Shown here piece after piece: positions 22,873 through 30,763 of a DNA stretch of 34,234 bases; position 1 is the stretch's first letter, and each line of letters opens with the position of its first letter. Made by a program: the position numbers and the translations under genes. The notes beneath the pieces are model-generated. The model did no database searches. It was not told where the DNA came from and saw only the letters and a list, made by a program, of their open reading frames with translations. This DNA comes from Bacillota bacterium. Lineage in GTDB: Bacteria; Bacillota; Clostridia; Acetivibrionales; DTU013. The stretch lies in assembly GCA_023409615.1 (NCBI GenBank), contig JAEYRF010000171.1, positions 1 to 34,234 of the forward strand, given 5' to 3'.

Positions 22873-23888
22873 AATTCTACTCCGGCCTCACCTTTCACAA
22901 TCTCTCCAATCACATATGCCTTCTCGCCCATTGACTCAAGCTCCTTAAGTACATCGACTACCAAGCTGTGATCAACTGCAAGTACCATTCCTATACCCAT
23001 GTTAAAGGTGTTGTAGATACTTTCATCGGTAATGCTTCCTGTTGTCTGAAGCAGGCTGAATATTGGCGGCACGGGCCAGGTTCCCCTGTGAATTTTAACA
23101 CGTAGGCCCTCGGGAACTATCCTTGGAATATTCTCAATAAAGCCACCGCCTGTGATATGGGAGATTCCCTTTATCGGGAATTTCTCTTTAAGCTGCAGAA
23201 TCGTTTTAACATAGATTCTGGTAGGCTTTATAAGTTCTTCACCCAGAGTCGTACCGAGCTGTTGGATATGTTTGGAGAGCTTGTCTTCTGTCAGGTTCAG
23301 CAGTTTCCTGACCAGTGAGAAGCCATTGCTGTGCATCCCCGATGATGGCAGACCAATTAGTGCATCGCCTTCTTTTATAGACTTTCCGTCAATAATCTTC
23401 TTTCTATCCACAATTCCAACAGCAAAGCCTGCAATGTCATATTCGTTTTCCGGATAAAATCCCGGCATTTCCGCAGTCTCTCCGCCTACAAGCGAACAGC
23501 CTGACATCAAACATCCATCGGCAACACCCTTGACGATTTGAGCTACCTTTTCGGGTCTGTTTTTACCCAGAGCTATATAGTCAAGGAAAAACAACGGTTC
23601 TGCGCCGCCGCACACGATGTCATTTACGCACATGGCAACAGCATCGATACCGACCGTGTCATGCTTGTCCATCAAAAATGCGACCTTCAGCTTCGTTCCA
23701 ACGCCATCTGTACCGGAAACCAACACCGGCTCCTCATATTTTTCCTTGTTCAGCGCAAACAATCCTCCGAAGCCGCCTATGTCTGTCAGAACCTCCGGTC
23801 TGAAAGTCCTCTTAACATCATTTCTCATCAGCTTTACTGATTCATACCCGGCTTCCACATCCACACCGGCTGACTTATAGTCGATCAT
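22866..23888 (-). CDS. purM: Phosphoribosylformylglycinamidine cyclo-ligase (AIR synthetase)
   Basis: 340 aa from ATG 23888; the longer frame to 23927 lies inside purF. It starts MIDYKSAGVDVEAGYESV, then GGFGGLFALN, the substrate loop VSGTDGVGTKLKVAFLMDKH, DAVAMCVNDIVCGGAEPLFF, SLVGGETAEMPGFY and the C-domain HITGGGFIENIPRI. It closes FGAM to AIR with ATP. Its start follows the purF stop by one base, with GGAGGG inside the purF end, giving coupling on one side and a 7-base overlap with purN on the other. Confidence 0.96.
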   Translation of the reverse strand: MIDYKSAGVDVEAGYESVKLMRNDVKRTFRPEVLTDIGGFGGLFALNKEKYEEPVLVSGTDGVGTKLKVAFLMDKHDTVGIDAVAMCVNDIVCGGAEPLFFLDYIALGKNRPEKVAQIVKGVADGCLMSGCSLVGGETAEMPGFYPENEYDIAGFAVGIVDRKKIIDGKSIKEGDALIGLPSSGMHSNGFSLVRKLLNLTEDKLSKHIQQLGTTLGEELIKPTRIYVKTILQLKEKFPIKGISHITGGGFIENIPRIVPEGLRVKIHRGTWPVPPIFSLLQTTGSITDESIYNTFNMGIGMVLAVDHSLVVDVLKELESMGEKAYVIGEIVKGEAGVELC

Positions 23889-23889
23889 T

Positions 23890-25332
23890 TCAGCATCTCC
23901 CTCCACATGTATATTTGTCCGAACCATCCGGAATATCCATAGGATAATTTGAATTAAAACACGCAGTGCAGAATCCGCACTTATCCTTTGGAGCTATTTC
24001 CATCAGACCTTCCAGACTGAGATAACCAAGAGAATCCGCCTCGATCATAGTACGGATCTCTTCCATTGTATGTTTTGAGGCAACCAATTGGGTTGTCGAA
24101 GAAATATCAATTCCAAAATAGCATGGATATTTATAGGGCGGTGAACTTACTCGCATGTGCACTTCTGTTGCACCTGCGTCCTTCAGCATTTGAACAATTC
24201 GTTTTGTTGTGGTGCCCCTGACTATTGAGTCATCCACCATAACGACTCTTTTACCGCTGATCTCCGCCTTCATGGCATTAAACTTGATCCTGACACCCGT
24301 TTCCCGCTGTCCCTGCTCCGGTTGAATGAAGGTTCTGCCAACATACCTGTTTTTCAGCAGACCTTGCCCGTATGGAATTCCTGACTGTCTCGAGAAACCC
24401 AATGCCGCATTCAGTCCGCCATCCGGAGCACCAATGACAATATCCGCCTCCACCGGGTGTTCGATGGCAAGCCTCTTTCCGGCTTCAACCCTTGCCTTCA
24501 TAACGCTGGCGCCGTCGATCACACTGTCGGGACGGGCAAAATATACAAATTCGAAGATGCATAGATGGGATGGCACCTTCTTCTCACTATCGGCAGATGT
24601 ACTCTTGATTGATGTGATACCATCTTCCCCGATTAAAACAATCTCACCGGGTTCAACGTCGCGGATCATCTCAGCACCTACTGCATCCAGCGCGCAGGAC
24701 TCGGATGCCAGAACCCAGGTGTTATCCATTTTACCTATACAAAGAGGCCTGATCCCCTGCGGATCCCTTATACCAACCAGCCTTTTGGGTGTCATCAGCA
24801 CTATTGCATAAGATCCCTTGATGGTATCCATTACCTTCCTGAGTGTTTCTTCAATACCGTTGCTGGTAATGCGGTGACGTGAGATCAGATTGGCTATGAC
24901 TTCCGTATCGCTGGTGGTCTGGAATATTGCGCCGTTCTCTTCCATACTGTTTCTCAGTTCGGCAGCATTGACAAGATTCCCGTTATGAGCTAATGCCATC
25001 TGCCCGATTTTATACTTAACGACCATGGGTTGTGCATTTTCACGCAGACTTGCTCCGGTGGTGGAATATCTGACATGACCAATAGCGATCCGGCCTTTCA
25101 GATGATTGAGTACTACGTCATTGAATATCTCCGGTACCAGTCCCATGTCCTTATGGTAGAGAATGATACCCTCGTCATTGACTGCAATTCCCGCACTTTC
25201 CTGTCCCCTGTGCTGCAGGGCGTAAAGCCCGTAATATGCGGCACGTGCCACGTCGTAATGATCGTTGTTAAATATACCAAATACGCCGCATTCTTCATGC
25301 AATTTCCCGAACACTATCTGTTCGTCTTCCAT
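23890..25332 (-). CDS. purF: Amidophosphoribosyltransferase
   Basis: 480 aa from ATG 25332 with AGAGGG upstream. B. subtilis-type enzyme: a short propeptide MEDEQIVFGKLHEE precedes Cys of CGVFGIF, which becomes the catalytic N-terminal cysteine of the glutaminase domain (ALQHRGQESAG, HNGNLVN, SDTEVIANLI). The PRPP-binding loop VVMVDDSIVRGTTTKRIV is intact. Cysteines for the [4Fe-4S] cluster are present (CYFGID and CGFCTACFN). It makes phosphoribosylamine from PRPP and glutamine, the committed step. A purine-rich 44-bp tandem repeat lies in the 226-bp gap after purE. Confidence 0.96.
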   Translation of the reverse strand: MEDEQIVFGKLHEECGVFGIFNNDHYDVARAAYYGLYALQHRGQESAGIAVNDEGIILYHKDMGLVPEIFNDVVLNHLKGRIAIGHVRYSTTGASLRENAQPMVVKYKIGQMALAHNGNLVNAAELRNSMEENGAIFQTTSDTEVIANLISRHRITSNGIEETLRKVMDTIKGSYAIVLMTPKRLVGIRDPQGIRPLCIGKMDNTWVLASESCALDAVGAEMIRDVEPGEIVLIGEDGITSIKSTSADSEKKVPSHLCIFEFVYFARPDSVIDGASVMKARVEAGKRLAIEHPVEADIVIGAPDGGLNAALGFSRQSGIPYGQGLLKNRYVGRTFIQPEQGQRETGVRIKFNAMKAEISGKRVVMVDDSIVRGTTTKRIVQMLKDAGATEVHMRVSSPPYKYPCYFGIDISSTTQLVASKHTMEEIRTMIEADSLGYLSLEGLMEIAPKDKCGFCTACFNSNYPMDIPDGSDKYTCGGRC

Positions 25333-25390
25333 TTGAGTCCCTCTTTCTTTTTCAAAACCATTCTGCATCTTGCTTTCTACCTGCCTTCTG

Positions 25391-25522
25391 CTCTCCTGTT
25401 TCTCGCCTTCTGCTTTAACTCTGCTTACCTTCTACTCTCCTGTTTCTTGCCTTCTGCTTTTCCTCTGCTTGCCTTCTACTCTCCTGTTTCTCGCCTTATA
25501 CCTGCCTTTTGCTTCTGCTTTC
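25391..25522. repeat. 44-bp purine/pyrimidine-skewed tandem repeat between purE and purF
   Basis: The landmark CTCTCCTGTTTC recurs at 25391, 25435 and 25479, giving a 44-bp period. The plus strand is almost all pyrimidine and T-rich, the minus strand (mRNA sense) almost all purine. The period is not a multiple of three, so no repeated peptide is encoded. It may be an unstructured spacer or a slippage-prone minisatellite. Confidence 0.8.
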
Positions 25523-25558
25523 TTTCTGTTTTCCTGTTTACCACCTTCTTCTTTTCCT

Positions 25559-26089
25559 TTAAATCTCCTCTTCCTGCAGTTTCTTCTGCAGTTGTTCGTC
25601 CTTTTGGCTGACCTTCCGGGCAAGCTCTATTTTGTATTCCTTCATTTTCGTACGCAGATGCGGATAAGCGCACGACAATATCTGTACCGCCAGAATCGCC
25701 GCATTATCTGCTCCGTCTATTGCTACTGTAGCTACAGGGATACCGGCCGGCATCTGTACCGTAGACAACAGTGAATCCAGGCCATCCAACGTGGATGATT
25801 TTATCGGGATCCCAATGACAGGCAATGGTGTATGTGCCGCAATAACGCCTGCCAGGTGTGCAGCTTTTCCTGCCGCAGCTATAATCACTTCAATCCCATT
25901 AGCATCAGCATTTGATGCAAATTCCGCTGCTCTTCCGGGTGTCCTGTGTGCAGAGCAAACCAACACCTGGACTTCTATGCCAAATTCCTTCAATAATTTG
26001 ATACAGCTTTTTAGTACAGGGAAATCGGAATCACTTCCCATTACAATTGCAACCTTTGGTGTTTTATCCTTCCTTATAACCTGTTCCAT
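25559..26089 (-). CDS. purE: N5-carboxyaminoimidazole ribonucleotide mutase (PurE class I)
   Basis: 176 aa. VAIVMGSDSDFPVLK, CSAHRTPGRAAEFA (catalytic His) and IIAAAGKAAHLAGVIAAHTPLPVIGIPI are the class I PurE signatures. It interconverts N5-CAIR and CAIR and normally works with PurK, which is not in this window. The C-terminus is extended by a charged helix (SQKDEQLQKKLQEEEI). ATG 26089 has GGAGG seven bases upstream. First gene of the pur cluster; purC, usually next, is absent. Confidence 0.95.
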   Translation of the reverse strand: MEQVIRKDKTPKVAIVMGSDSDFPVLKSCIKLLKEFGIEVQVLVCSAHRTPGRAAEFASNADANGIEVIIAAAGKAAHLAGVIAAHTPLPVIGIPIKSSTLDGLDSLLSTVQMPAGIPVATVAIDGADNAAILAVQILSCAYPHLRTKMKEYKIELARKVSQKDEQLQKKLQEEEI

Positions 26090-26250
26090 AACCTGCCTCC
26101 ATAACCTGCCCCATTAATCTTCCTAATAGTACTGCGCGATAATGACTCCCTTGACAATCCTGACGATCCTGTCGGGTGCCAGTCCGGCGCCATGGACGTA
26201 TACCACTATTCATTTGTCTGGCCGTTTGTGCCCTAATCTGAAAATAACAA

Positions 26251-26400
26251 GAGCGGGACTGCCCGAATTTCCGGGTTCAAAGCCCCGCTCAAAAATGTTA
26301 ATGCTAATTAAAATCTCGGGGGCTTCGAGCCCCTCTCGATTTCAGCCGGATTTGCTTCGCAAATGGCTATAATTTAAGAAGTCCGCATTATCAGCGGACT
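26251..26400 (-). terminator. Cluster of four hairpins between the purine permease and purE
   Basis: Reading the minus strand from the permease stop: AGTCCGC/GCGGACT (26380-26400) then TTCTTAAATT; ATTTGC-GAA-GCAAAT flanked by GCC/GGC (26345-26367); GGGGCT-CGA-AGCCCC (about 26319-26334) then ATTTTAATT after CCGAG; and GAGCGGG/CCCGCTC with inner CCCG/CGGG (26251-26290) then TTGTTATTTTC. The first and last look like intrinsic terminators for the permease. The middle two are short. The rest of the 320-bp gap shows no gene; the purE promoter is not clear. Confidence 0.6.
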
Positions 26401-26409
26401 CCTCAATCA

Positions 26410-27804
26410 CTATCCAAAAATTATCATCAATGCATCTACCACATATTTCAGAAGGAAAATCCCTGTGACAATGTACATGATCGGATGAACCTCTTTAGCC
26501 TTCTTGCTGAATATCTTGGCAATACAGTAGAATATAAAGCCCGCCGCAACACCGGTTGCAATACTGTATGCAAAAGGCATGACTGCTACGGTAAAGAATG
26601 CCGGTAAAGCCTCTTCAAAGTCTTCCCAATTAATTCTGCCAAGAGAGGATACCATCAAAATACCAACAATGATCAATGCAGGTGCAGTTGCCGCTCCGGG
26701 AACCATTCCCGCAATAGGTGCGATGAATAGGGACAGCAGGAACAGAATACCAACGGTAGCTGAGGTCAGACCGGTTTTTCCGCCCGCAGCGATACCTGCA
26801 GCGCTTTCCACATAAGTGGTGGTGTTGCTGGTGCCGAACAGTGCGCCTACCGAGGTAGCTGTAGCATCTGCAAACAAAGCCTTATCAAGTCTGGAGGAGA
26901 AGCCTTTTCCTTCCCTAAGTGCTTTTTCGTCCTCGTCATCAAATATACCGGATTTTCTTCCGGTTCCAAGGAAGGTGCCTATTGTATCAAATGTATCTGT
27001 TAAGCTGAATGTCAGTATAAGAGTAAGTATTTGGAACAACTTGGACGGATCTGCGAAAAGTCCGAATATGTCCAGTTTGAAGAATGTCGGAGCAATACTT
27101 GGAGGAACAAAGGAAGCTGCTGTCAGCTCAGGTAATGTCGTTACACCCATCGGAATACCGATGATGGTTGTAGCTATGATGCCGATAAGAATGGCACCTT
27201 TTACCTTCAGTAACATTAAAACGACTATAATAACGACACCGATGATCGCAAGCACAGATACTGGGTCAGTAAAATTTACAAGTGCAGGGATTATCTTTGG
27301 AAAAGCACCGATGACATTTGCTTCACCATCCGGTGTAAAGTCCAGAAAGTGGCCGCCGATAAAGCCGATATATGCAATGAACAGGCCGATTCCGCCGCTT
27401 ATAGCATACTGAAGGGATACCGGAATTGCATTAATAATCATTTTCCGGATCTTTGTAACAGTGATGACGATATTAATAATACCGCAGATGAATACGATAC
27501 CCAATGCCTGCTGCCAGGGCAAGCCCATTCCAAGGCAGACCGTATAGGTGAATAATGCATTGAGTCCCATTCCCGGTGCCTGTGCATATGGAACATTTGC
27601 AACAAAAGCCATTACGAAAGTTCCAACTGCCGCTGCCAGTATAGTTGCTACGAATACAGCGCCCCAATCCATCTGTGCTGCACTGAGGATCGAAGGATTG
27701 ACAAACATGATGTAAGCCATTGTTACAAATGTAGTCAAGCCGGCGAATACTTCCGTCCTTACATTTGTACCGTTCTCCTTAAGCTTGAAGAGCTTTTCAA
27801 ACAT
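26410..27804 (-). CDS. NCS2-family purine permease (AzgA/PbuG-like)
   Basis: 464 aa, about 13-14 membrane helices. Typical AzgA-type motifs: TEVFAGLTTFVTMAYIMFVN near the N-terminus, NVPYAQAPGMGLNALFTYTV (the substrate-site loop), ISGGIGLFIAYIGF, LTFSLTDTFDTIGTFLGTGR and LFGTSNTTTYVESAAGIAAG. It imports hypoxanthine, guanine or adenine by proton symport, which fits its position next to the pur genes. ATG 27804 has GGGAGGGG upstream. A roughly 245-base leader with a structured element precedes it, but no known purine riboswitch could be recognised. Confidence 0.93.
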   Translation of the reverse strand: MFEKLFKLKENGTNVRTEVFAGLTTFVTMAYIMFVNPSILSAAQMDWGAVFVATILAAAVGTFVMAFVANVPYAQAPGMGLNALFTYTVCLGMGLPWQQALGIVFICGIINIVITVTKIRKMIINAIPVSLQYAISGGIGLFIAYIGFIGGHFLDFTPDGEANVIGAFPKIIPALVNFTDPVSVLAIIGVVIIVVLMLLKVKGAILIGIIATTIIGIPMGVTTLPELTAASFVPPSIAPTFFKLDIFGLFADPSKLFQILTLILTFSLTDTFDTIGTFLGTGRKSGIFDDEDEKALREGKGFSSRLDKALFADATATSVGALFGTSNTTTYVESAAGIAAGGKTGLTSATVGILFLLSLFIAPIAGMVPGAATAPALIIVGILMVSSLGRINWEDFEEALPAFFTVAVMPFAYSIATGVAAGFIFYCIAKIFSKKAKEVHPIMYIVTGIFLLKYVVDALMIIFG

Positions 27805-27985
27805 AAACTTCCCCTCCCATAAAATTAAGAAATAATTACTTCAACGGACCATACTCAGCATCCGATCAAGCCTGCACAAGAAAAGCCGAATGTTCGTAAT
27901 TCATGTTCAAACTATATTCTCTTACTACTGCCTGATTGGTACATTTTCAATATTCTCAACAGAAGCGGACATATAAAACCTCAAT

Positions 27986-28040
27986 CCCGACCTCAATCTC
28001 TTAAACCGCGCCATTTTGGCGTCTCACGCATGTGGACGGG
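27986..28040 (-). promoter_or_regulatory. Structured leader element upstream of the purine permease
   Basis: CCCGTCC (complement of 28034-28040) pairs with GGTCGGG (complement of 27986-27992) with one T-T mismatch, enclosing a hairpin GACGCC-AAAAT-GGCGC. It lies directly after a predicted promoter, 180 bases before the start codon. It has none of the purine-riboswitch core bases. Unknown element or incidental structure. Confidence 0.4.
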
Positions 28041-28059
28041 CATGACTTTTACGTTAATA

Positions 28060-28089
28060 ATACTATCAAATGAACTATCTGTTTGTCAA
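28060..28089 (-). promoter_or_regulatory. Promoter of the purine permease
   Basis: TTGACA (28084-28089), 18 bp, TAGTAT (28060-28065) on the minus strand. Predicts a long leader of about 245 bases. Confidence 0.6.
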
Positions 28090-28151
28090 CCGCAAAAAAT
28101 AATAGACACGAACATTATTCAAATATTTTTACTTATTATTCGTATTATATT

Positions 28152-28187
28152 ACTATCGACAGTCAACTTACTATCAACAGTCAACTC
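28152..28187. repeat. 18-bp tandem direct repeat after the AEC gene
   Basis: ACTATCRACAGTCAACTY twice in tandem (28152-28169, 28170-28187), directly adjoining the AEC transporter stop codon. On the minus strand it supplies two TTGACT boxes near a TATAAT, but the spacings (11 and 29 bp) do not make a good promoter. Confidence 0.6.
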
Positions 28188-28188
28188 A

Positions 28189-29178
28189 CTATTGAAAAAT
28201 GCGATTAAGCAGCAGCATGAAAGCAGGAAGTGTAACCAGTGAAAAAACTGTTGTGTAAATCATATTGTCTGTTGCCTGTATGTGATCTGATGCCTGTTCG
28301 GAAGAAACCGCTACAACAATCGCTCCACATGGCATTGCCAGTTCCATAACAACTATGGTCACAACATAAGAATCAACAATGTCGCCTGCCAGCAGCAGTA
28401 TCCCGAGAGATACAGCCGGGATCACAATCAGCTTTAAAAGGGACATCATTAGCGTGACAGGCTTCTTCAATATATTAAGTATGCCGCCGGAAGGATTCTC
28501 CGCCATCTGTAAACCGATAAACAGCATGACAAGCGGCAGTGTACAGTTTCCCAAAGGAGTGACAGTACTGTAAAAAATATTGTACACAAAAGATGCTGAT
28601 GCACTCGCCTTTATGTATTGCTGCAAATTTGTCAAAGCAAATATTACACCGATCAAACATGCAATTGTATTTGCATTTATAAACTTTTTCAGTGCACCCC
28701 TCAGGTTCGCTCCCTTGCGCTTGTCCAGCATATAGACGCCGATAGTCCACACAAGCAATTCATTAGCCAGAATATAAAATGCGGCAAACACGACCGCCTT
28801 CTCGCTGAAAATTACTTTAAACAGAGGTACAGCCAGATAACTGACATTGCCGAACATCATATGCGTCTTGAACACATTTGCCGAATCTTCATTAAGCTTT
28901 TGCAGCCTGCTAAACACAGCGCCAACCAGCAATGAAAACAAAATAAATACAATACCTAGAACCGTGACCCACAATCCTTCGGAAAGCGTTTTTGCATCAA
29001 AATTGTATACCGTCAACGTTGCTAAAATCAAAGCCGGTGCTGTTATACGCAAAACTATTCTCGAAAGAATAGGAGCTGTATTTTCAGGTAAAAACCGCGT
29101 TTTACCTGCTATATAACCTATGATAGCCATGAGCAGCATGACCGCAACCTGAGTGAGTAGAGTGTTTATTTCCTGCAT
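28189..29178 (-). CDS. AEC-family (auxin efflux carrier-like) transporter
   Basis: 329 aa with about ten membrane helices in two five-helix halves. N-terminal half: LLTQVAVMLLMAIIGYIAGK, RIVLRITAPALILATLTVYN. C-terminal half: TPLGNCTLPLVMLFIGLQMA, VIPAVSLGILLLAGDIVDSY, ELAMPCGAIVVAVSSEQASD. These are the typical AEC/MleP patterns; the family exports malate or other small organic anions in bacteria. Substrate cannot be told. The SD is weak (AGGGA 14 bases upstream of ATG 29178). It follows the DUF368 gene by 61 bp, probably on one transcript. Confidence 0.9.
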   Translation of the reverse strand: MQEINTLLTQVAVMLLMAIIGYIAGKTRFLPENTAPILSRIVLRITAPALILATLTVYNFDAKTLSEGLWVTVLGIVFILFSLLVGAVFSRLQKLNEDSANVFKTHMMFGNVSYLAVPLFKVIFSEKAVVFAAFYILANELLVWTIGVYMLDKRKGANLRGALKKFINANTIACLIGVIFALTNLQQYIKASASASFVYNIFYSTVTPLGNCTLPLVMLFIGLQMAENPSGGILNILKKPVTLMMSLLKLIVIPAVSLGILLLAGDIVDSYVVTIVVMELAMPCGAIVVAVSSEQASDHIQATDNMIYTTVFSLVTLPAFMLLLNRIFQ

Positions 29179-29239
29179 AATTTGCCACGTTCCCTTTTTA
29201 TTATGAATTAGTCATTTATTTTGTACACCATAGTGTGCC

Positions 29240-30307
29240 TTAATCTGTAACACCTTTTTTACCGAGCCATATCATCGCTGTGAAGCCGGCGACAAATACC
29301 GCAACTGAGACCGGTAGCTGCCATCCAATTGGTATACCTGGAAATACCTCCACCAGAGAGCCCAGTATAAAACCAATAATTATCATGTATGTCTTGCGCG
29401 GATGCTTCTGAAGAAGCTTTTCCAATATTCTTGCAGTTCCGAATGTTCCTATTGCAACACCTAGACCCAGCGGAATCAGATATGGGATGTTAAAATCCTT
29501 GATCGCTTTGAGTGTTATATCATACATACCTAATGCAAGCAGCATAAAGGAAAAGCTGATACCGGGCAGCACAAGTGCTACTGCCAGAATAATACCTGCG
29601 ATGATCAGAAATATGTAACTTAGAAACGTACTTCCTGTTGCCAGATTGATGACTGCATCCGGTTTAGATGTCATCAGCAGCACGATTGCAATGCCTATAA
29701 TAAGGAAGATGCTGTCACTAATGTTTGGAAGAACAACGGTTTTGGGACAGTTCATGTATCCTACACGCCCTGCTGTGTCGGTTCTTAGGGCTGTGTCGGC
29801 TGTGTTTGCTGCGCCGGCCGTGTCGGCTGTGTTTGCTGTGCCGGCTGTGCCTGCTGCGTCTGCCGTGCCTGCTGTGTTTGCTGTGCCTACTGTGTTTGCT
29901 GTGCCTGCTGTGTTTGCTGTGCCTGCTGTGTTTGCTGTACCGGCGGAAGGTTTTTCATGAGTGATTGCTTCGGCGGATCCTGTCAACTCGCTGGTCATTG
30001 CCCTTTTATATAGTACCGGAAATCCGCCTATAATAATGCCAATAAATAGAAATTGCATTACATAAGGCGCAACCTCCAGAGCACTAAGCATCATCCGGTC
30101 AAAAAGCAATATGCCAAGAAGTCCGCCTGCACCGACTTGAAACAAGAAGAAGAAGTTTTTCTTCCAATCCTCAAAAAATGAACCGACACTATGAATCAGC
30201 CGGTCATATATGCCCAGTACAATTGCCATGGTACCACCGCTGACACCTGGTACCAGCGTGGCGACCCCAACGACAATCCCCTTTAAGAATTTTTTCAAAT
30301 AACTCAA
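29240..30307 (-). CDS. DUF368 polytopic membrane protein with expanded repeat loop
   Basis: 355 aa from TTG 30307, which has AGGAG seven bases upstream; an ATG at 30352 lacks an SD. The conserved N-terminus KGIVVGVATLVPGVSGGTMA and the matching VLPGISFSFMLLALGMYDIT in the second half are the DUF368 signatures; about eight to nine helices. Family members have been linked to undecaprenyl-phosphate flipping (PopT group); that role is possible here. Between the two halves (about residues 117-175) sits a loop of Ala-Gly-Thr-Asn repeats (GTANTA units), encoded by an 18-bp repeat, not normal for the family. Confidence 0.88.
   Translation of the reverse strand: MSYLKKFLKGIVVGVATLVPGVSGGTMAIVLGIYDRLIHSVGSFFEDWKKNFFFLFQVGAGGLLGILLFDRMMLSALEVAPYVMQFLFIGIIIGGFPVLYKRAMTSELTGSAEAITHEKPSAGTANTAGTANTAGTANTVGTANTAGTADAAGTAGTANTADTAGAANTADTALRTDTAGRVGYMNCPKTVVLPNISDSIFLIIGIAIVLLMTSKPDAVINLATGSTFLSYIFLIIAGIILAVALVLPGISFSFMLLALGMYDITLKAIKDFNIPYLIPLGLGVAIGTFGTARILEKLLQKHPRKTYMIIIGFILGSLVEVFPGIPIGWQLPVSVAVFVAGFTAMIWLGKKGVTD
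29815..29942. repeat. 18-bp minisatellite inside the DUF368 gene
   Basis: Units close to GCTGTGCCTGCTGTGTTT on the plus strand, several perfect at 29871-29940 and decaying towards 29815. Each encodes six residues (NTAGTA), so changes in copy number keep the frame. Confidence 0.9.
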
Positions 30308-30356
30308 TTTGATTCTCCTGTTTTCTGAGTTCAGTCCGTCGCCATACAGCAACAGT

Positions 30357-30439
30357 ACTTACCGTAGTACTTATTCCACTTACCGTAGTACTTATTCCAC
30401 TGACTATAGTATTTATGCCACCGAGTCAGTACTCATGGC
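30357..30439. repeat. 21-bp tandem repeat upstream of the DUF368 gene
   Basis: ACTTACCGTAGTACTTATTCC at 30357-30377 and again at 30378-30398, followed by two degenerate units (30399-30419, 30420-30439). It lies 50 bp before the TTG start, where the promoter would be expected. The remaining sequence to the plus-strand cassette (30440-30680) shows no gene. Confidence 0.85.
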
Positions 30440-30680
30440 ACTGAGTGCTATTTTCACATCATTTTAACATATAGGGTGTACAATTACCATCACATTTTGT
30501 GTTTCCTTTGTTCATTATATCTTGCCACAGATTTGTCAGCAAGAACGAGGCGATAGCAGAAAACTATCTGACATGGAACAGCCAATCCGGATCATGCCGT
30601 TATTGCGGCATATTTCATATACATGCGCATTATAGCGCACAAAGCCAAAAGCAAACCCAAAAACATTTACATTGTAATTA

Positions 30681-30737
30681 TTGACTAACGATAATTTAAG
30701 TAGTAATATAATGTTAGTATTATCGTTGGACGATAAT
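30681..30737 (+). promoter_or_regulatory. Promoter and operator of the DUF2975-HTH cassette
   Basis: TTGACT (30681-30686), 17 bp, TAATAT (30704-30709). ATTATCGT-TGG-ACGATAAT (30719-30737) is a perfect 8-bp inverted repeat at about +4 to +22, and a third half-site ACGATAAT (30688-30695) sits in the promoter spacer. The HTH protein of the cassette is the natural candidate to bind. Confidence 0.75.
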
Positions 30738-30763
30738 TAACAGATGTATTGAGAGGTATTGAT

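Noticed and set aside
25432..25623. Minus-strand basic ORF overlapping the purE end
   Set aside because: Composition reflects the purine-rich 44-bp repeat. The period breaks frame and it overlaps purE out of frame.
26251..26290. tRNA-like segment with GGGTTCAAAGCCCC (T-arm look)
   Set aside because: Only about 40 bases fold; there is no anticodon or D arm and no acceptor stem of tRNA length. A terminator hairpin explains it.
27805..28188. Purine riboswitch before the permease
   Set aside because: The conserved purine-aptamer joining segments could not be found on the minus strand. The same check before purE was also negative.
29725..29964. Plus-strand Leu/Cys/Arg-rich ORF opposite the DUF368 loop
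   Set aside because: It is the antisense reading of the 18-bp repeat inside a well-supported membrane protein gene, without its own RBS.
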